Source: Psychrobacter nivimaris
Lineage (GTDB): Bacteria > Pseudomonadota > Gammaproteobacteria > Pseudomonadales > Moraxellaceae
DNA length: 64,000 bases
Assembly: GCF_009812035.1 (NCBI RefSeq)
Contig: NZ_VZIZ01000011.1
Span: 27,269-91,268, forward strand
Reading direction: 5' to 3'
How positions within the stretch are numbered: the first letter of the stretch is position 1; every line of letters begins with the position of its first letter. The position numbers and the translations under genes are program-made. Under the pieces are notes generated by a model that saw only the letters and a list, made by a program, of their open reading frames with translations, ran no database searches and was not told where the DNA came from. This document shows positions 1 to 9,836 of the stretch, in pieces.

Positions 1-257
1 TAGCAGCAGATAACTATCCCGTTGTCACTGTTGCCGTACAGTCCGGCTCAAACCAAGAGTTACGCGGCTACCTCGATCAGCATCAGTTTGATTTCACCAC
101 CATAAATGATCAACAAGGCAATATCTTTGCAGATTGGCAAGGACAAATCACACCGTCCTATGTGGTATTAGAGAATGGCGAGATGACACAAGGGCTAACA
201 GGGATTCAGCCATTATGGTCATTGAAACTGCGCTTATGGTTGGCGTCTGTTTTTTAG
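1..257 (+). CDS. Thioredoxin-like protein disulfide oxidoreductase, C-terminal part (partial)
   Basis: An open frame enters from the left edge and stops at 255-257, giving the last 84 residues or so of a protein. It contains an Ile-Thr-Pro-Ser-Tyr-Val-Val stretch that fits the cis-proline strand of thioredoxin folds. It ends in a Trp/Leu/Arg-rich tail (WSLKLRLWLA), which I recall from membrane-anchored ScsD/TlpA-like disulfide oxidoreductases. The redox-active CXXC motif and any membrane anchor would lie upstream of the window, so the active site cannot be verified. By family, the protein would act in the periplasm on disulfide reduction or exchange. The assignment rests on the C-terminal pattern only. 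Confidence 0.6.
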   Translation, partial: AADNYPVVTVAVQSGSNQELRGYLDQHQFDFTTINDQQGNIFADWQGQITPSYVVLENGEMTQGLTGIQPLWSLKLRLWLASVF

Positions 258-700
258 TACTTGAGTCGTACTTTATGCTTCAATAAATAATCATTCAAAG
301 AGCTTATAGCTATGTCTTCACCAATGATATATGACGTAGATAAACGATTGATATTGGACAAAATTGGACTGACCTCGCACAGCTCTTTTTACCCTACCCT
401 TTTTGTCATATAATAGCTGCCGATCTAAATATTTTTTTGAATTATTTTTACTAGCATATTTTATGTTGCAATCGTCTCGTTACCATTTATTATTGACGTA
501 ACTATTTACCGACTAATGAGCGACAATGGGTATTTATTGACATGATGGTTGATAAACCGACTATGATGAGCAATATACCTACTATTAGTAATTAAGCATT
601 ATCAATACCGCGTGACCCTCAGTACTATATTGAACTACATCGAGCCTTGTATCCGGTTTTGAACCGACACACAAACCTACCTTTTAAAAAGATACCTTCT
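258..700. other. Intergenic region upstream of ileS
   Basis: This stretch of about 440 bases has no convincing gene. It is AT-rich. A TATAAT hexamer at 409-414 has no good -35 partner. A TTGACA at 537-542 is followed by TATGAT at 562-567 with a long 19-base spacer. Either could serve ileS, but neither is strong. No clear T-box-like or other leader structure was recognised. Confidence 0.4.
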
Positions 701-3562
701 ATGACTGATAAAAGCACTGACACACCAAGCCAAGATTACAAAGACACGCTGAACCTTGCGGATACGCCATTTGCGATGCGCGCAAACCTTGCCAAGCGCG
801 AGCCAGATTGGTTGGCTGCTTGGGAAGCGGATGACGTGTACGGTAAAATTCGTCAGGCGCGTGCTGGTGCAACCAAGTATATTTTGCACGATGGCCCTCC
901 ATACGCCAATGGTCAGATTCACTTGGGTCACGCAGTCAATAAAGTACTAAAAGACATTATTGTAAAATCAAAAACCTTATCAGGATTTGATGCGCCTTAT
1001 GTCCCTGGTTGGGATTGTCATGGTCTGCCAATCGAACAAAAAGTCGAAGCTAAGGTTGGTAAAGTCGGTCAAAAAGTGTCTGCTACCGAATTCCGTGGTC
1101 TATGCCGCGAGTATGCGAGTACTCAGATTGAACTGCAAAAAGCAGACTTCAAGCGCTTAGGTGTGTTTGGTGATTGGGACAACCCTTATCTGACCATGAA
1201 CTTCCATCAAGAAGCCAACATCGTACGTGCGCTTGCCAAAATCTATGACAATGGTCATGTGACTCGCGGTATGAAGCCGGTCAACTGGTGCTTGGACTGT
1301 AGCTCTGCCCTAGCAGAAGCAGAAGTAGAATATCAAGACAAAGTCTCTGACGCGATCTATGTCAGTTTTGATGTACTTGGTACAGATAAAGTAGCTGCAT
1401 TGGCTGAAATAGCGGGCAATATCGCTGCTGTTATTTGGACCACCACGCCATGGACACTACCTGCCAACCAAGCTATCTCAGTACATCCTGAGCATAACTA
1501 TAGCGTGGTCGCTACTAAAAAAGGCAATCTGTTACTCGCAGCGGATCTTGTCGAAACTGCGTTAAGTGAGCTAAAACTAGAAAATAACGGCATCCTAGCA
1601 ACTGTATCAGGCAGCGAGCTTGAAGGCCTACATGCCCAGCATCCACTAATTGCAGACCGTCAAGTGCCACTCATTTTGGGCGATCATGTAACTACTGATA
1701 GTGGTACTGGTCTGGTACATACTGCACCTGGTCACGGTTTAGACGATTATATCGTTGGTCTAAAATACAACTTACCAGTGGAAAACCCCGTAAGCGGTAC
1801 GGGCGTTTATTTAGATAGCGCTGCAGTATTTGCAGGCGAGCACATCTATAAAGCCAATCCAAAAATCATTGCTGCACTACATGAAAATGGTCATCTAATC
1901 AGCCATACCAAAATTGAGCATAGCTATCCGCATTGCTGGCGTCATAAGTCGCCAATTATTTTCCGTGCTACGCCTCAGTGGTTTATCAATATGGAAACCA
2001 AAGGCCTACGTGCTCGCGCGCTTGCTGACATCCCTACAGTCAACTGGACGCCAGCGTGGGGACAAAATCGTATCGAATCAATGATGACGGGTCGTCCTGA
2101 TTGGTGTATTTCGCGTCAGCGTACGTGGGGCGTGCCGATTACTTTCTTTACGCATAAGGAAACAGGCGAGCTGCATCCAAACACCCTTGAGCTAATGGAA
2201 ACTGCGGCGCAAAAAATCAATGAAGGCGGCGTAGAAGCGTGGTTTGATGCTAGCTGTGAAGATTTCTTAGGCAGTGAAGCCGCTGACTATGACAAAGCTA
2301 CCGATACACTAGACGTTTGGTTTGACTCAGGCACAACGCATTTTGCGGTACTTGATCAACGTGATGAATTGACCAATCCAGCTGATATGTATCTAGAAGG
2401 CTCTGACCAGCATCGCGGCTGGTTCCAGACGTCACTACTGACGTCAGAAGCGATGTATGAGCGTCCACCGTTTAAGCAAGTACTGACGCATGGCTTTGTG
2501 GTCGATGAAAACGGTCGCAAAATGAGTAAGTCACTTGGCAACATTATCACCCCGCAAGAAGAGATCAATAAAACAGGCGCGGATATGCTGCGTCTATGGA
2601 TTGCCTCAAGTGACTATCGTTATGAGATGAGCGCGGGTAAAACGGTCTTTAAAGGTGCGATCGATATGTATCGCCGTATCCGTAATACCTTACGTTTCTT
2701 ACTTGCCAATACCGATGACTTCAATCCAGCGACTGATAGCATTGATATCAATGAATTGGTTAGCCTTGATAAATTCATCATTGAGCGCGCACAAACCGTA
2801 CAAGCGCAAATCATTAGCGCTTATGATGCGATGGACTTTCACCAAGTCACTCAGCACGTGACAGCGTTTTGCTCGCAAGACTTGGGTAGCTTCTATCTAG
2901 ATATTATCAAGGATCGTCAGTACACCACGCAGGCAGATGGTCAGCCTCGTCGCTCTGCGCAGACGGCTATCTACCATATCACTCATGCACTGATTCGCTG
3001 GATCACACCGATCTTGTCATTCACGGCGCAAGAGGCTTGGGAAGTACTGAACCAACGTGAGGCTGATAAAGGCGGCTATGTATTCACTCAAGAGTGGTAC
3101 GAGTTCCCAGCATTTGAGCTAAGCGCCATCAGCAATGATGACTGGCAGCGTATTATGTTTGCCAAAGACATGGTAAACAAGCATATCGAAACCGCACGTG
3201 GTGAAAAAATTATCAATGCCAACTTGTCTGCCGACGTGAGCTTATATGCTGACGGTGCTATGCATGAGAGCTTAGCCAAGCTGGGTGAAGAACTGCGCTT
3301 TGTATTGATTACTAGTAACGCAGAACTAAAGCCAATGAGCGAAGCACCTGCTGATAGTATCAAGCAGACAGACGATACGACCGCAGAAAGTACAGATGAA
3401 GTTATCGACTTAGTCGTGCAAGTCAGTGCAGCTACCGGTACTAAGTGCGTACGCTGCTGGCACATCCGTGATGATATCGGCACAGATAGCGCCCATCCTG
3501 AGCTATGCGGTCGCTGCGTGACCAATGTCAGTGGCGATGGCGAGGTGCGCCATTATGCCTAA
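701..3562 (+). CDS. ileS: Isoleucyl-tRNA synthetase
   Basis: Class I aminoacyl-tRNA synthetase that charges tRNA-Ile in the cytoplasm and edits mis-activated valine. The HLGH form of the HIGH motif lies at residues 74-77 and KMSKS at about 607-611. A C-terminal zinc-finger-like domain (CVRCW ... CGRC) starts near residue 916, as in bacterial IleRS. The frame is open from a TTG at 647, but ATG at 701 is preferred: from there the N-terminus aligns with the usual start (DYKDTLNL ... [10 protein letters not shown]), and the 953-residue length is close to the family's roughly 940. The extra length includes an acidic, low-complexity insert just before the zinc finger. The last codons overlap lspA by 8 bases, so the two are probably translationally coupled. 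Confidence 0.97.
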   Translation: MTDKSTDTPSQDYKDTLNLADTPFAMRANLAKREPDWLAAWEADDVYGKIRQARAGATKYILHDGPPYANGQIHLGHAVNKVLKDIIVKSKTLSGFDAPYVPGWDCHGLPIEQKVEAKVGKVGQKVSATEFRGLCREYASTQIELQKADFKRLGVFGDWDNPYLTMNFHQEANIVRALAKIYDNGHVTRGMKPVNWCLDCSSALAEAEVEYQDKVSDAIYVSFDVLGTDKVAALAEIAGNIAAVIWTTTPWTLPANQAISVHPEHNYSVVATKKGNLLLAADLVETALSELKLENNGILATVSGSELEGLHAQHPLIADRQVPLILGDHVTTDSGTGLVHTAPGHGLDDYIVGLKYNLPVENPVSGTGVYLDSAAVFAGEHIYKANPKIIAALHENGHLISHTKIEHSYPHCWRHKSPIIFRATPQWFINMETKGLRARALADIPTVNWTPAWGQNRIESMMTGRPDWCISRQRTWGVPITFFTHKETGELHPNTLELMETAAQKINEGGVEAWFDASCEDFLGSEAADYDKATDTLDVWFDSGTTHFAVLDQRDELTNPADMYLEGSDQHRGWFQTSLLTSEAMYERPPFKQVLTHGFVVDENGRKMSKSLGNIITPQEEINKTGADMLRLWIASSDYRYEMSAGKTVFKGAIDMYRRIRNTLRFLLANTDDFNPATDSIDINELVSLDKFIIERAQTVQAQIISAYDAMDFHQVTQHVTAFCSQDLGSFYLDIIKDRQYTTQADGQPRRSAQTAIYHITHALIRWITPILSFTAQEAWEVLNQREADKGGYVFTQEWYEFPAFELSAISNDDWQRIMFAKDMVNKHIETARGEKIINANLSADVSLYADGAMHESLAKLGEELRFVLITSNAELKPMSEAPADSIKQTDDTTAESTDEVIDLVVQVSAATGTKCVRCWHIRDDIGTDSAHPELCGRCVTNVSGDGEVRHYA

Positions 3563-4199
3563 CCCAACAGATACACCTGATAGCCAGCACAATAAGCCGT
3601 CGCAAGCTGAGGTTGATCATTCGCCTCAGCCTGCTCATGCGACTACAGGTAGCTCGACCACACCTAGAAGTCGATTGACCAAGACACCAAAAATGGTAGC
3701 TAACGGTAGTCGTGCTTTTATGTGGTATGCGCTGGCGCTGATTATCATTGTCATAGATCAGTGGACCAAGTGGCTGGCAGAAACCAAGCTGACCTTTCAT
3801 GATCCAGTGCCAGTGATCGAGCCATTTCTTAATTGGACACTCGCTTATAATTATGGCGCAGCATTTAGCTTTTTGGCAGATGCTGGCGGTTGGCAAAAGT
3901 GGTTTTTTTCAGGACTGGCATTACTCATGTCGCTGTTTTTGATTATCTATTTGCTCAAAGCGCCTCGCAAAGCCACACTACTCTCGCTTGGACTTGCCAT
4001 GGTATTGGGCGGTGCGCTTGGTAATTTGATTGACCGCTTACTACATGGTCATGTGATTGACTTTATCCATGTGCACTATGCCGATGTTTGGCATTATCCG
4101 ATTTTTAATATTGCAGATATTGGTATTTCTATCGGTGTATTATTGATTGTCATTGACATGCTGTTTTTGGAAAAGAAGCGTGAAATGCCACGTTCATAA
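3555..4199 (+). CDS. lspA: Prolipoprotein signal peptidase (signal peptidase II)
   Basis: Inner-membrane aspartyl protease that removes the signal peptide from diacylglyceryl-modified prolipoproteins. Four membrane segments are visible. The catalytic aspartates are in GNLID (Asp160) and FNIAD (Asp188), and the conserved NYGAAFSF region is at about 99-106. ATG 3555 is chosen over an upstream GTG at 3525 because it overlaps the ileS stop region tightly. The 214-residue protein is longer than the usual 160-170. The extra length is a hydrophilic Pro/Ser/Thr-rich N-terminal tail of about 50 residues before the first membrane helix, unusual but probably cytosolic and non-catalytic. ileS-lspA order is common in Gammaproteobacteria. 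Confidence 0.95.
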   Translation: MPNPTDTPDSQHNKPSQAEVDHSPQPAHATTGSSTTPRSRLTKTPKMVANGSRAFMWYALALIIIVIDQWTKWLAETKLTFHDPVPVIEPFLNWTLAYNYGAAFSFLADAGGWQKWFFSGLALLMSLFLIIYLLKAPRKATLLSLGLAMVLGGALGNLIDRLLHGHVIDFIHVHYADVWHYPIFNIADIGISIGVLLIVIDMLFLEKKREMPRS

Positions 4200-4238
4200 C
4201 CGTCTATAGCTAGAGATAATAGTTCAATTTATAAATTG

Positions 4239-4275
4239 AAAAGGTGGGTTACGCAGTCGTAACCCACCTTTTTTT
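4239..4275 (+). terminator. Rho-independent terminator after lspA
   Basis: A 13-base perfect stem (4241-4253 with 4258-4270) encloses a CAGT loop and is followed by a run of T. It ends the ileS-lspA transcript. A weaker A-run on the other side could allow some function for the opposing gene. Confidence 0.9.
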
Positions 4276-4344
4276 ATCTGCTATTAAAAACAATTTTTTA
4301 TATAAACATTGATGTCACCAACTATAGCAGTATCTATAATATAG

Positions 4345-5022
4345 TTATAGAAACTCTGTTAATAAATCAGTGACAGTCTCTAAGCCACCACCTGCCAATA
4401 AAAACAATAGCCCTGCCATATTGATGACAACGGTCAAATAATAAGTCACTCGAAACTCAGGCTTTTGTGATTTGTGACGCAGATACGTCTGAGCCAATAG
4501 CGCACCTACCCAACCGCCAAGCGCGCTTAGTATATGTAATTTAGACTCAGGCGTACGCCAGTCGCCACTTTGCGCAGCAGCTTTGTCTTTGGCATACATG
4601 CCATAAGTAATAATCCCTAGCACGACGTACCAGCCGACCACTAGCCAGCTTAGTTTATCTGTCGCTGCTAATAAAGCTAAGACACCATAAAAAGCCAGTC
4701 CAAGAAACGAGCGTTTCTTTTGGCCCGCTTCAAACTCTGCTTGATGGCTACGTTTCTGATTGCGCTGACGGATCTGATGATTTTTTTGTGCCATTTTTTG
4801 CTGTACAAACCCAAGCTCTTGTACTTGCGTGGCTCGCTTGCGTCCCTCCGCATCTTGTCCAATGCTAAAGACCACTGCCTCACCGATGTTAGGACGGCGC
4901 TGAGCCTTAAACTCACTCACATGAAAGAAGACAGACTCGCCCGCTTCAGTTTCAATAAAGCCAAACCCTTTATCGTCCTGCCATTTTTTGACAGTGCCTT
5001 GTTGTTTATTCACTACCGACAC
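4345..5022 (-). CDS. Cold-shock domain / DUF1294 membrane fusion protein
   Basis: A 225-residue protein. Residues about 5-70 form a cold-shock (OB-fold) domain, with the nucleic-acid-binding signatures KGFGFIE and VFFHVSEF. A Lys/Arg/Gln-rich linker follows (about 75-100). The C-terminal half is a DUF1294 domain with about four hydrophobic segments. The architecture is known in Gammaproteobacteria: a single-stranded nucleic acid-binding domain tethered to the inner membrane. The biological role is not established. The gene stands alone, convergent with lspA and divergent from fkpB. The domain call is firm and the function is not. Confidence 0.85.
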   Translation of the reverse strand: MSVVNKQQGTVKKWQDDKGFGFIETEAGESVFFHVSEFKAQRRPNIGEAVVFSIGQDAEGRKRATQVQELGFVQQKMAQKNHQIRQRNQKRSHQAEFEAGQKKRSFLGLAFYGVLALLAATDKLSWLVVGWYVVLGIITYGMYAKDKAAAQSGDWRTPESKLHILSALGGWVGALLAQTYLRHKSQKPEFRVTYYLTVVINMAGLLFLLAGGGLETVTDLLTEFL

Positions 5023-5188
5023 CTCATATCTTTTAGAATTGCCAATTATAGTACACCATCTGCGTTACATTATTGACGCTTACATCTGGTCTTAGATGGC
5101 TTATTATTTCTTACACTATAATACTGCAATTAAAAACACTTTAATCAAACGCATTATTTTCTATTCTAGCAACCGATGGCTTTTTATT

Positions 5189-5686
5189 ATGACTCAATCT
5201 CAATTTATTAACCCAAACGAAGACACTCGTATCGCTTACGGCAGCCTCGTTAAGCTGCACTTTGAAGTTTCACTAGAGAACGGCACCATCATCGACTCAA
5301 CCTTTAATCGTGATGCACCTGTGTCTTTGACCATTGGTGATGAGAGCTTGTTACCTGGTTTTGAGAAAGTACTGATGAACTTGCGCGCCGGTGACACTCG
5401 TACCGCACACCTTGAGCCAGAGCAAGCTTTTGGTGAGTGGAATCCTGAAAACATCCAACATTTTAGCCGTACTCAGTTTGCGCTAGTCGCTGACAATCCA
5501 GAAATTGGCATGATGGTTGAGTTCGAAGACAAAGGGAAAAACACGCTGCCCGGTACGATCAGTGCCATCGATGATGATCAAGTCGAAGTCGACTTTAATC
5601 ATCCGCTTGCTGGACAAGACGTGTTGTTCAAAGTAAAAATCTTTAAAGTCACACCGCCTGGTGTCACAGGCATCAAGTTAATGTAG
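5189..5686 (+). CDS. fkpB: FKBP-type peptidyl-prolyl cis-trans isomerase, SlpA/FkpB type
   Basis: Cytoplasmic proline isomerase and chaperone of the SlpA-like FKBP group. The FKBP core is visible (VKLHFEVSLENG, then SLTIGDESLLPGFEKVLMNL), followed by the insert-in-flap segment typical of SlpA proteins (EPEQAFGEWNPEN). The frame is open from 5096, but the 31 preceding residues are hydrophobic and unrelated to the family. ATG 5189 gives 165 residues, in line with the family's roughly 150. The gene often follows lspA in related bacteria. Here the cold-shock/DUF1294 gene is inserted between them on the opposite strand. Confidence 0.9.
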   Translation: MTQSQFINPNEDTRIAYGSLVKLHFEVSLENGTIIDSTFNRDAPVSLTIGDESLLPGFEKVLMNLRAGDTRTAHLEPEQAFGEWNPENIQHFSRTQFALVADNPEIGMMVEFEDKGKNTLPGTISAIDDDQVEVDFNHPLAGQDVLFKVKIFKVTPPGVTGIKLM

Positions 5687-5786
5687 CCGTTTAAAAACTA
5701 ACGAAAACTCGTTAAACGTTAACTAAGATAAAAACTAGCGACGATAAAAATTAATATCGATAAAAACAGCCAAAAGGGAGACTTAT

Positions 5787-6827
5787 ATGCAGTATCAAAC
5801 GTTACCGCAACTCAATGAAAAAGTATCTAAAATTTGTCTAGGCACGATGACGTGGGGACAGCAAAATACTGAGTCCGAAGCACATGAGCAAATGGACATG
5901 GCGCTCTCTGAGGGTGTGAACTTTTGGGATACCGCCGAGATGTACCCGTCACCACCAGATAAAGACAAACAAGGTGATACCGAGCGCTTTATGGGTACTT
6001 GGTTTAACAAGACTAAACAGCGTGACAAAGTTATTCTCGCTAGCAAGATATCGCCAATGAACTTTTTGCGTGATGGTCAAACGCGCTTTAATGCCGATCA
6101 CATCAGCAGCGCTATTGACGGGAATTTGGAACGTCTACAAACCGACTATATCGATATCTATCAGCTGCATTGGCCTGAACGCCAAGCGAATTTCTTTGGT
6201 CAGCGCGGCTATGATGAAGAGATGGCAGCACAGTCATTAGACGATTTAACGCCATTTCTAGAGACTATTCAGGCCCTGAATGATGAGATCAAAAAAGGTC
6301 GTATTCGTGCTTATGGTTTATCGAATGATACCGCGTGGGGACTCATGCGCTACCTATGGGAAGCAGATAAAAACGGTCTAATTCCACCACTTACCGTACA
6401 AAATCCATATAGCCTATTGAACCGTTTATACGAAGTCGGTATGGCAGAGATTGCCCATCGTGAAAATGTGGGGCTACTTGCATATTCACCGCTTGGTTTT
6501 GGCGTGTTGTCTGGTAAGTATCTTGATGGCAAACGTCCAACTGGCGCACGCCTCACAATGTACGATCGTTTTGGACGTTATGTGAATGAGCAAGCCAAAT
6601 CAGCCACTGAACAATATGCCAAGATAGCTGCTGATGCAGGTCTGGACATGGCGCAGATGTCATTGGCTTTCGTAAACTCTCGTCACTTTGTCACCAGTAA
6701 CATCATTGGGGCAACCACGACCGAGCAACTCAAATCAAACATCGATAGTGTCAATGTGGAGCTAACAGCAGATGTCTTAGAAGCGATTGAAGCGGTGCAC
6801 ACACAGCAGCCTAATCCATCGCCATAG
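5787..6827 (+). CDS. tas: Tas-like NADP(H)-dependent aldo/keto reductase
   Basis: A 346-residue aldo/keto reductase, the same length as E. coli Tas and resembling it along the whole chain. Catalytic-tetrad elements are visible: Asp and Tyr in FWDTAEMYP, Lys in LASKIS, His in YQLHWP. The cofactor-site segment NPYSLLNRLYEVG and the C-terminal IIGATTTEQLKSNI are also present. Members reduce aldehydes or ketones with NADPH; the physiological substrate is unknown. A good Shine-Dalgarno sequence (AAAGGGAG) precedes ATG 5787. It appears monocistronic and ends at a strong hairpin. Confidence 0.92.
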   Translation: MQYQTLPQLNEKVSKICLGTMTWGQQNTESEAHEQMDMALSEGVNFWDTAEMYPSPPDKDKQGDTERFMGTWFNKTKQRDKVILASKISPMNFLRDGQTRFNADHISSAIDGNLERLQTDYIDIYQLHWPERQANFFGQRGYDEEMAAQSLDDLTPFLETIQALNDEIKKGRIRAYGLSNDTAWGLMRYLWEADKNGLIPPLTVQNPYSLLNRLYEVGMAEIAHRENVGLLAYSPLGFGVLSGKYLDGKRPTGARLTMYDRFGRYVNEQAKSATEQYAKIAADAGLDMAQMSLAFVNSRHFVTSNIIGATTTEQLKSNIDSVNVELTADVLEAIEAVHTQQPNPSP

Positions 6828-6905
6828 TTGGTATTTTATAGAGACTGGATGTTAATAGAGCCTGCTGGATAAATAAGATTATGCATGCTCTATTAAACTT
6901 CCTAT

Positions 6906-6944
6906 AAAAAAGGGCGCAAATCGTTTCGATTTGCGCCCTTTTAT
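6906..6944. terminator. Bidirectional terminator between tas and plsC-like gene
   Basis: A 14-base perfect stem (6910-6923 with 6927-6940) has a three-base loop. An A-run lies on the left and a T-run on the right, so it can end transcripts from both convergent genes. Confidence 0.9.
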
Positions 6945-6985
6945 TAACTGGCTGAGATTAGCTATACTAGCTCAACTCTAAGTAA

Positions 6986-7798
6986 TCATTCTTCAACTGG
7001 TGCGCTAAGGACTCTTGAATGTAGATCTGCTAGCCCTTCATTCATGCGTGCTTGTAATAAATTGGTCAGCTCACTCTTGTTACGACCTTCTGGATCTATA
7101 GGCGCAAGTGGCAACACGTAAGCGGTCACGTTTTTGCTATCGAGCACTTTTTTCATACTTTCTTTCATTGTAAGCTTACCATAGTATGGCAATGCGTCGC
7201 TTAGTGTGCCATCTTTATTGACATAAGCGATGATGATCGGTCTGATAGGCACATCAGCATCTATGGCTGCTTGCAGCAATGTTCCATGAATGCGCTTTAC
7301 TTTTTTACCACTAGTGGTCGTCGCCTCAGGGAAGAAAATAATCGAAAAACCTTTGGCTAAAAAGTCAGCAATCTGCGCCGATACTGAGCTTGCATCACCG
7401 GAACCACGCTCGATGAAAAGCGTCCCTGCGGCATGAGCAAGTTTGCCAAATACAGGCCATTCACCGATTTCAGCCTTGGATAAAAAGAACGCTGGGCTCA
7501 CAGTACCAACGACAGGGATATCCATCCATGACACGTGATTCGATACCCACAAGCCATGGAACTGCTCTACAGGTTCCACTTCTACCACTTTTACCCCAAA
7601 AGAGCCTGCCATCTTGCGGCAGAATGTCTGGATATAGCGTGGTAGGGTTTCGCGTGGTGGCTGCTTAAAGGCACCGATACGCTTCGCCGCGCGTATGCCG
7701 CCGACCATAGTCGTGGTCATACCAGCAACCTGTCTACCTCGGCTCAACTGTCGTCTGAGTGAAAAGCTTGATTTAGCTTGGCTCATCTTCGCCCTCAT
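6986..7798 (-). CDS. 1-acyl-sn-glycerol-3-phosphate acyltransferase family protein
   Basis: A PlsC/LPLAT-family acyltransferase of 270 residues. The acyl-transfer motif HX4D is seen as NHVSWMD. The phosphate-binding region follows as FIERGSGDASS, and a third block as FFPEATTTSG. A hydrophobic stretch sits near the N-terminus. By family it would transfer an acyl chain to lysophosphatidate at the inner membrane. Divergence in the third block (family FPEGTR becomes FPEATT) and the possibility of several LPLAT paralogues argue against a firm plsC symbol. ATG at 7786 is an alternative start four codons in. It is monocistronic, convergent with tas and divergent from hflX. Confidence 0.85.
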   Translation of the reverse strand: MRAKMSQAKSSFSLRRQLSRGRQVAGMTTTMVGGIRAAKRIGAFKQPPRETLPRYIQTFCRKMAGSFGVKVVEVEPVEQFHGLWVSNHVSWMDIPVVGTVSPAFFLSKAEIGEWPVFGKLAHAAGTLFIERGSGDASSVSAQIADFLAKGFSIIFFPEATTTSGKKVKRIHGTLLQAAIDADVPIRPIIIAYVNKDGTLSDALPYYGKLTMKESMKKVLDSKNVTAYVLPLAPIDPEGRNKSELTNLLQARMNEGLADLHSRVLSAPVEE

Positions 7799-8080
7799 GA
7801 TTAAATAACGGGTGTTTAATAGTCAAAAAACGAGCCCAGTATAACAAAGTTCGCACACTCAGTGATAGCTTGTTCACTCAGTGAGTGCCGACTTTTATAC
7901 AAACGGGTAATAAAGCAGATTTATAAAAAATTATCCGCAGCAAACGCTGTAACATAAAACCATCGCTAATTATGCTAATACGCTTTAATATCAAGTGATA
8001 AGACCATATATAGATAATCATATGAACGCTACGTCAAAGCTTATTGAGCTGATTATAGCGAGACATTTACTTTATTAAAT

Positions 8081-8095
8081 AGGTGATACTCTTTG
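8081..8095 (+). promoter_or_regulatory. Ribosome binding site fixing a TTG start for hflX
   Basis: AGGTGAT at 8081-8087 lies at normal spacing from TTG 8093-8095. No ATG is available nearby in frame, so the TTG start is well supported. Confidence 0.75.
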
Positions 8096-9520
8096 GATTA
8101 TTTTGAAAGACATGAAGGTGGCGAACGCGCCATTTTAGTACATTTAGACATCCGCCAAATTCAAGATCCTGATGATCTTAGTGAATTTGAGCTGTTGGCT
8201 GATTCAGCAGGTGCCGATCGTTTGGCATTAGTCACTGGATCACGCTCGCGCCCTGACGCCAAATACTTCGTTGGTAGCGGAAAAGCAGAAGAAATCGCAG
8301 AACTAGTGCGCGAACACGAAGCCGATATCGTACTGTTTAACCACAGCCTGTCGCCATCACAAGAGCGTAATATCGAAGCGCTAGTGAAGTGCCGCGTGTT
8401 GGATCGTACTGGTTTAATTTTGGATATTTTTGCCCAGCGTGCCCGTACCTACGAAGGTAAGTTGCAAGTAGAGCTGGCTCAGCTTAATCATCTATCAACG
8501 CGTCTGGTACGTGGTTGGACGCATTTGGAACGTCAGAAAGGTGGTATTGGTCTGCGTGGACCGGGTGAGACTCAGCTTGAGACCGATCGCCGTCTACTAC
8601 AGACTCGCGTCAATCAGCTAAAGAGCAAACTAGAAAAAGTCCGTCAGACCCGTGCGCAAGGCCGCGCTCGTCGCCAAAAATCAGACGTACCGACCATCTC
8701 ATTGGTCGGCTACACCAATGCGGGTAAATCTACTTTGTTCAACCGTTTGGTCGATGAAAACATCTACGCTGCTGATAAGCTATTTGCGACGCTAGACCCT
8801 ACTCTACGCCGTTTAGACTGGCAGGGAGTTGGTCGTGTCGTCTTAGTCGATACAGTTGGTTTTGTTCGTCATCTACCGCATGAGTTGGTTGAGTCTTTTC
8901 ATGCAACTCTAGAAGAAACACTAGAAGCAGATTTGTTATTGCACGTCATTGATTCTTCTAGCGAAGACATGCACGAGCAGATTCAGGCGGTTAAAGAAGT
9001 ATTGGCAGAAATCGATAACGATGTACCTGTGCTCAATGTCTACAACAAGATTGATTTGACTGATGAGCCTGCACATATCGGCTATGCTAGCGAAGGTCAG
9101 CCAAACCGCGTCTATGTTTCTTCTAGACAGAACCTCGGCATGGAGGAGCTAACGCTTGCCGTACAGCAATTGTTGACAGGTAAACTGACGACGTTTGATT
9201 TAACCTTGCCGTATGATGCTGGACAGTTCAAAAACACTCTATATGAATTGGGTGTTATTGAAGAAGAAAGCTATGACGATACGGGTCGTGAATGTCTGAC
9301 GATTCGTTTGCCAAGTGACCGTCTAAGACAGCTACTGGGTCAAGCTAACTTGAAACCTATCGATGTGTTGCCGCTTGCACAAGCAACACTACTGATGCCG
9401 GTACTCGAAGAGTTTGAGAAGGTTGACGACGTTGAAGAGCCGACTATGACAGAGGCTGAGGAAAAAGCATTTGATGAGTTTGATGCATTACACTCAGAAA
9501 CAGCTGATTCAGAAAAATAA
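8093..9520 (+). CDS. hflX: Ribosome-associated GTPase HflX
   Basis: A 475-residue GTPase of the HflX family, which splits stalled or stress-damaged 70S ribosomes. The N-terminal HflX domain contains the conserved glycine loop (GGIGLRGPGETQLE) around residues 155-170. It is followed by an Arg/Lys-rich helix. The G domain has P-loop GYTNAGKST, switch region DTVGF and specificity motif NKID. The C-terminus is acidic. In many Gammaproteobacteria hflX follows hfq; here no hfq is next to it and the gene has its own leader. It starts with TTG behind a good ribosome binding site and ends at a hairpin. Confidence 0.96.
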   Translation: MDYFERHEGGERAILVHLDIRQIQDPDDLSEFELLADSAGADRLALVTGSRSRPDAKYFVGSGKAEEIAELVREHEADIVLFNHSLSPSQERNIEALVKCRVLDRTGLILDIFAQRARTYEGKLQVELAQLNHLSTRLVRGWTHLERQKGGIGLRGPGETQLETDRRLLQTRVNQLKSKLEKVRQTRAQGRARRQKSDVPTISLVGYTNAGKSTLFNRLVDENIYAADKLFATLDPTLRRLDWQGVGRVVLVDTVGFVRHLPHELVESFHATLEETLEADLLLHVIDSSSEDMHEQIQAVKEVLAEIDNDVPVLNVYNKIDLTDEPAHIGYASEGQPNRVYVSSRQNLGMEELTLAVQQLLTGKLTTFDLTLPYDAGQFKNTLYELGVIEEESYDDTGRECLTIRLPSDRLRQLLGQANLKPIDVLPLAQATLLMPVLEEFEKVDDVEEPTMTEAEEKAFDEFDALHSETADSEK

Positions 9521-9636
9521 TCGTTATTTCTGTAGAATAATAACTATTGTTAAAGTGAGTCATTTGCGGCAGTAATCGAATGAGTATTTGATTCATACTG
9601 TTAGATCATAAACCCTTATATAGTACGTTAAAATAG

Positions 9637-9672
9637 AATAGACGATATCCATTGATATCGTCTATTTTTTTT
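9637..9672 (+). terminator. Rho-independent terminator after hflX
   Basis: A perfect 13-base stem (9637-9649 with 9654-9666) with a CATT loop runs straight into eight T residues. It sits about 115 bases after the hflX stop with no gene between. Confidence 0.88.
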
Positions 9673-9836
9673 GGATATGACGAGTCACGGTGCATAGGCT
9701 TTATTAGTTGCTCCACTCTCTATATAATCGCCTGTTATACATTCAACAAATATTGATAGATAGCGTTAATACTTTAAAAGTGAATCATTGCTACTATCAG
9801 TATTTATAGCATCATTTTCTACGTTGTATTCTTGGT

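Noticed and set aside
258..700. T-box-type leader before ileS
   Set aside because: No conserved T-box core sequence was recognised, and these leaders are essentially a Gram-positive feature.
3088..3525. A 145-codon frame on the minus strand inside ileS
   Set aside because: It is antisense to the conserved IleRS C-terminal domain, has no ribosome binding site and no recognisable family.
4720..5076. A 118-codon plus-strand frame opposite the cold-shock/DUF1294 gene
   Set aside because: It is the antisense shadow of a gene with clear domains.
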